From contig CM041297.1 in assembly GCA_023052935.1 (NCBI GenBank), positions 46,376,417-46,440,416 on the forward strand: 64,000 bases of DNA, written 5' to 3'. A program made the translations under genes and the position numbers. Below, in pieces: positions 62,778 through 64,000 of the stretch (position 1 is the first letter of the stretch; every line of letters starts with the position of its first letter). Under the pieces are notes generated by a model. It worked only from the letters and a program-made list of their open reading frames with translations, did no database searches and was not told where the DNA came from. Source of the stretch: Piezodorus guildinii (taxonomy: Eukaryota; Arthropoda; Insecta; Hemiptera; Pentatomidae).

Positions 62778-63329
62778 ATCTTTGATAAAAAGTGTTCCTT
62801 ACATATATGAGGTTTCGACCTTGTTAATGTCATTGCATACGATGTTTTGCGTCTCTCTTTTATTCAAGGTCGTCACGCATCTAATCTTATTGTTATTTCC
62901 ATATAACATTCTTCGTTTTAAGTTACTATGTACTCAAATAAGTAAATAACAAAACAAATGTGTGTGTGTAGTTTCTATTAAAAAAGAAAGAAAAATATAG
63001 CGCCAAAAATTAAATCCAAGCTTCTAAAACTTCTTCTTTGTATTTTGTTTTTCCTCATGTAAATTAATTTTATCTATGCAAACTACTTTTATCTTTAATA
63101 CCCCGTGTTTTATTGAAGTACTTAGAGACATTTCAGAATTAGTATTGAATAAATTAAGATTATCTTTACTGTGGGAGATGTTATTCCTGTAGTAGTTTCG
63201 TTTGTGCTAGTATTATTTTCAAACATACAGAATAAATTATTGTGCTGCACTGTGTATTTTACGATATTTATTGTTGTGTTTTTTTGATATATTAGTTTCA
63301 ATAACAATCGAAGACAAACAAATAAATAA
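62726..63329. other. Unassigned sequence with (TA)n at 62749-62777
   Basis: No supported element. Confidence 0.4.
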
Positions 63330-63402
63330 AAAAGTCTCCTCTCAAAATTTCTGTTCAACGTTTCAAGATACCCTGAATAACCCGAATAACGAATAAGAAA
63401 AA
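63330..63402 (-). repeat. Family R3 fragment
   Basis: AACGTTTCAAGATACCCTGA and ACCCGAATAACGAATAAGAA match R3 in reverse. Confidence 0.45.
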
Positions 63403-64000
63403 TTCCGGTTGTCCGCCGTACGCCATCCTCGGAGTTTCCCTGAAACTACTGGACCAATTTTTTTGAAGAATTTTCTTAATTTTATTTACTTTAAAAACAT
63501 TAATATAGCAGTAAAATATTGTAAAAGCAATGATGACCTAAACAATGTCAAAGTATTATAAATGTAGTCCAGAGCAGTAAATTAATATATTCATGGTATG
63601 TCAGGGGTAGCCAATCTTAGGCATAACATACGAAAATTTTATATAAGAATTTTATTTATTTTTTCTTCCAAAGAACTATGTCAGGATGCAAAAACAGGAA
63701 AAAAGATATGACCTACTTTGACGAGGGCAGTAATAAACATAACTTGATCACGTTATAAAATTAATTAACTTACAAATAAATATATTAAATCAGCCATGTA
63801 TAATAAAGAAACATAATCTCTTAAATTAAAGGTATATAGCTATGCGATGATGCCACAGCTTACAGACAATAATATTTTCTCAACTTAATAAATCCTAACT
63901 GAACATGACGCCAAAATAGCAACTTTATGGCCAAACACGATTCAAAAATACTTAACGCAAAGAGGCAACCCGCCACGCCACGCTTATGGCATTCGTCACA
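63403..64000. other. Unassigned; possible hAT end at 63602
   Basis: CAGGGGTAGCCAATCTTAGG resembles the start of hAT terminal repeats. The partner end is not in the window, so it may lie beyond 64000 or the match may be chance. Confidence 0.3.

Noticed and set aside
63602..63621. hAT terminal repeat
   Set aside because: Only one end is visible, so a full element is not claimed.

Overview
This is a strongly AT-rich stretch of an animal genome, most likely an arthropod and plausibly a hemipteran insect. That guess rests on the retrotransposon types (Jockey, RTE, CR1-like and I-like LINEs), mariner remnants and long (TA)n tracts. The species cannot be fixed from sequence alone. I recognise no host protein-coding gene, rRNA gene, functional tRNA gene or CRISPR array. 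Almost everything that can be interpreted is transposable-element sequence in layers of nested insertions.

The main landmarks are two nearly identical full-length Jockey-clade LINEs on the minus strand, at 33031-37621 (copy A) and 52428-57037 (copy B). Copy B has intact ORF1 (gag-like, three zinc knuckles) and ORF2 (AP-type endonuclease plus reverse transcriptase). The two ORFs are in one frame, separated only by TAA followed directly by ATG. Copy A carries a net 14-base deletion in the endonuclease. Both have poly(A) tails and short target-site duplications. A third LINE with an RNase H domain (44190-47341, plus strand) is 5' truncated and broken by one missing base in a G run. Many older 5'-truncated fragments of a second Jockey family, RTE elements and CR1-like elements are scattered elsewhere. 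One RTE insertion (7567-8540) has the inverted 5' part expected of twin priming.

Non-autonomous elements fill much of the rest. There are two abundant tRNA-derived SINE families (A and B) and one single-copy SINE-like unit. DNA-transposon remnants include a hAT-like MITE at 8635-8929, a piggyBac-like MITE at 50173-50449 and mariner remnants at 23683-24200 and 41065-41988. Two dispersed families are unknown to me (called Z and R3 here).

Three things stand out. (1) A short motif, CTGATGA-like sequence, then a hairpin, then CGAAACGTT, occurs at six places with different but base-pairing stems. It resembles the hammerhead ribozyme core known from Penelope-like elements, and at three sites it lies between terminal inverted repeats. 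(2) A roughly 220-base tandem repeat (52173-57677) is a chimera of family Z and a piece of SINE-B, and LINE copy B later split it. (3) Chains of nested insertions with clean target-site duplications give a readable order of events, for example RTE inside R3, an unknown 634-base retroposon inside SINE-B, SINE-A inside Z, and the young LINE inside Z.

Region by region: 1-6400 holds a Jockey 3' end, SINE-B, Z copies, a long hairpin and a CR1-like fragment. 6400-16500 holds the twin-primed RTE, the MITE, inverted-repeat elements, the SINEs and the RTE nested in R3. 16500-32000 is mostly old Jockey fragments, SINEs and unassigned AT-rich DNA. 32000-38400 is Z with LINE copy A inside. 38400-50450 holds SINEs, mariner, Jockey fragments, the RNase H LINE and the piggyBac MITE. 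50450-57800 holds the satellite and LINE copy B. 57800-64000 holds a last LINE fragment, Z, R3 and low-complexity DNA.
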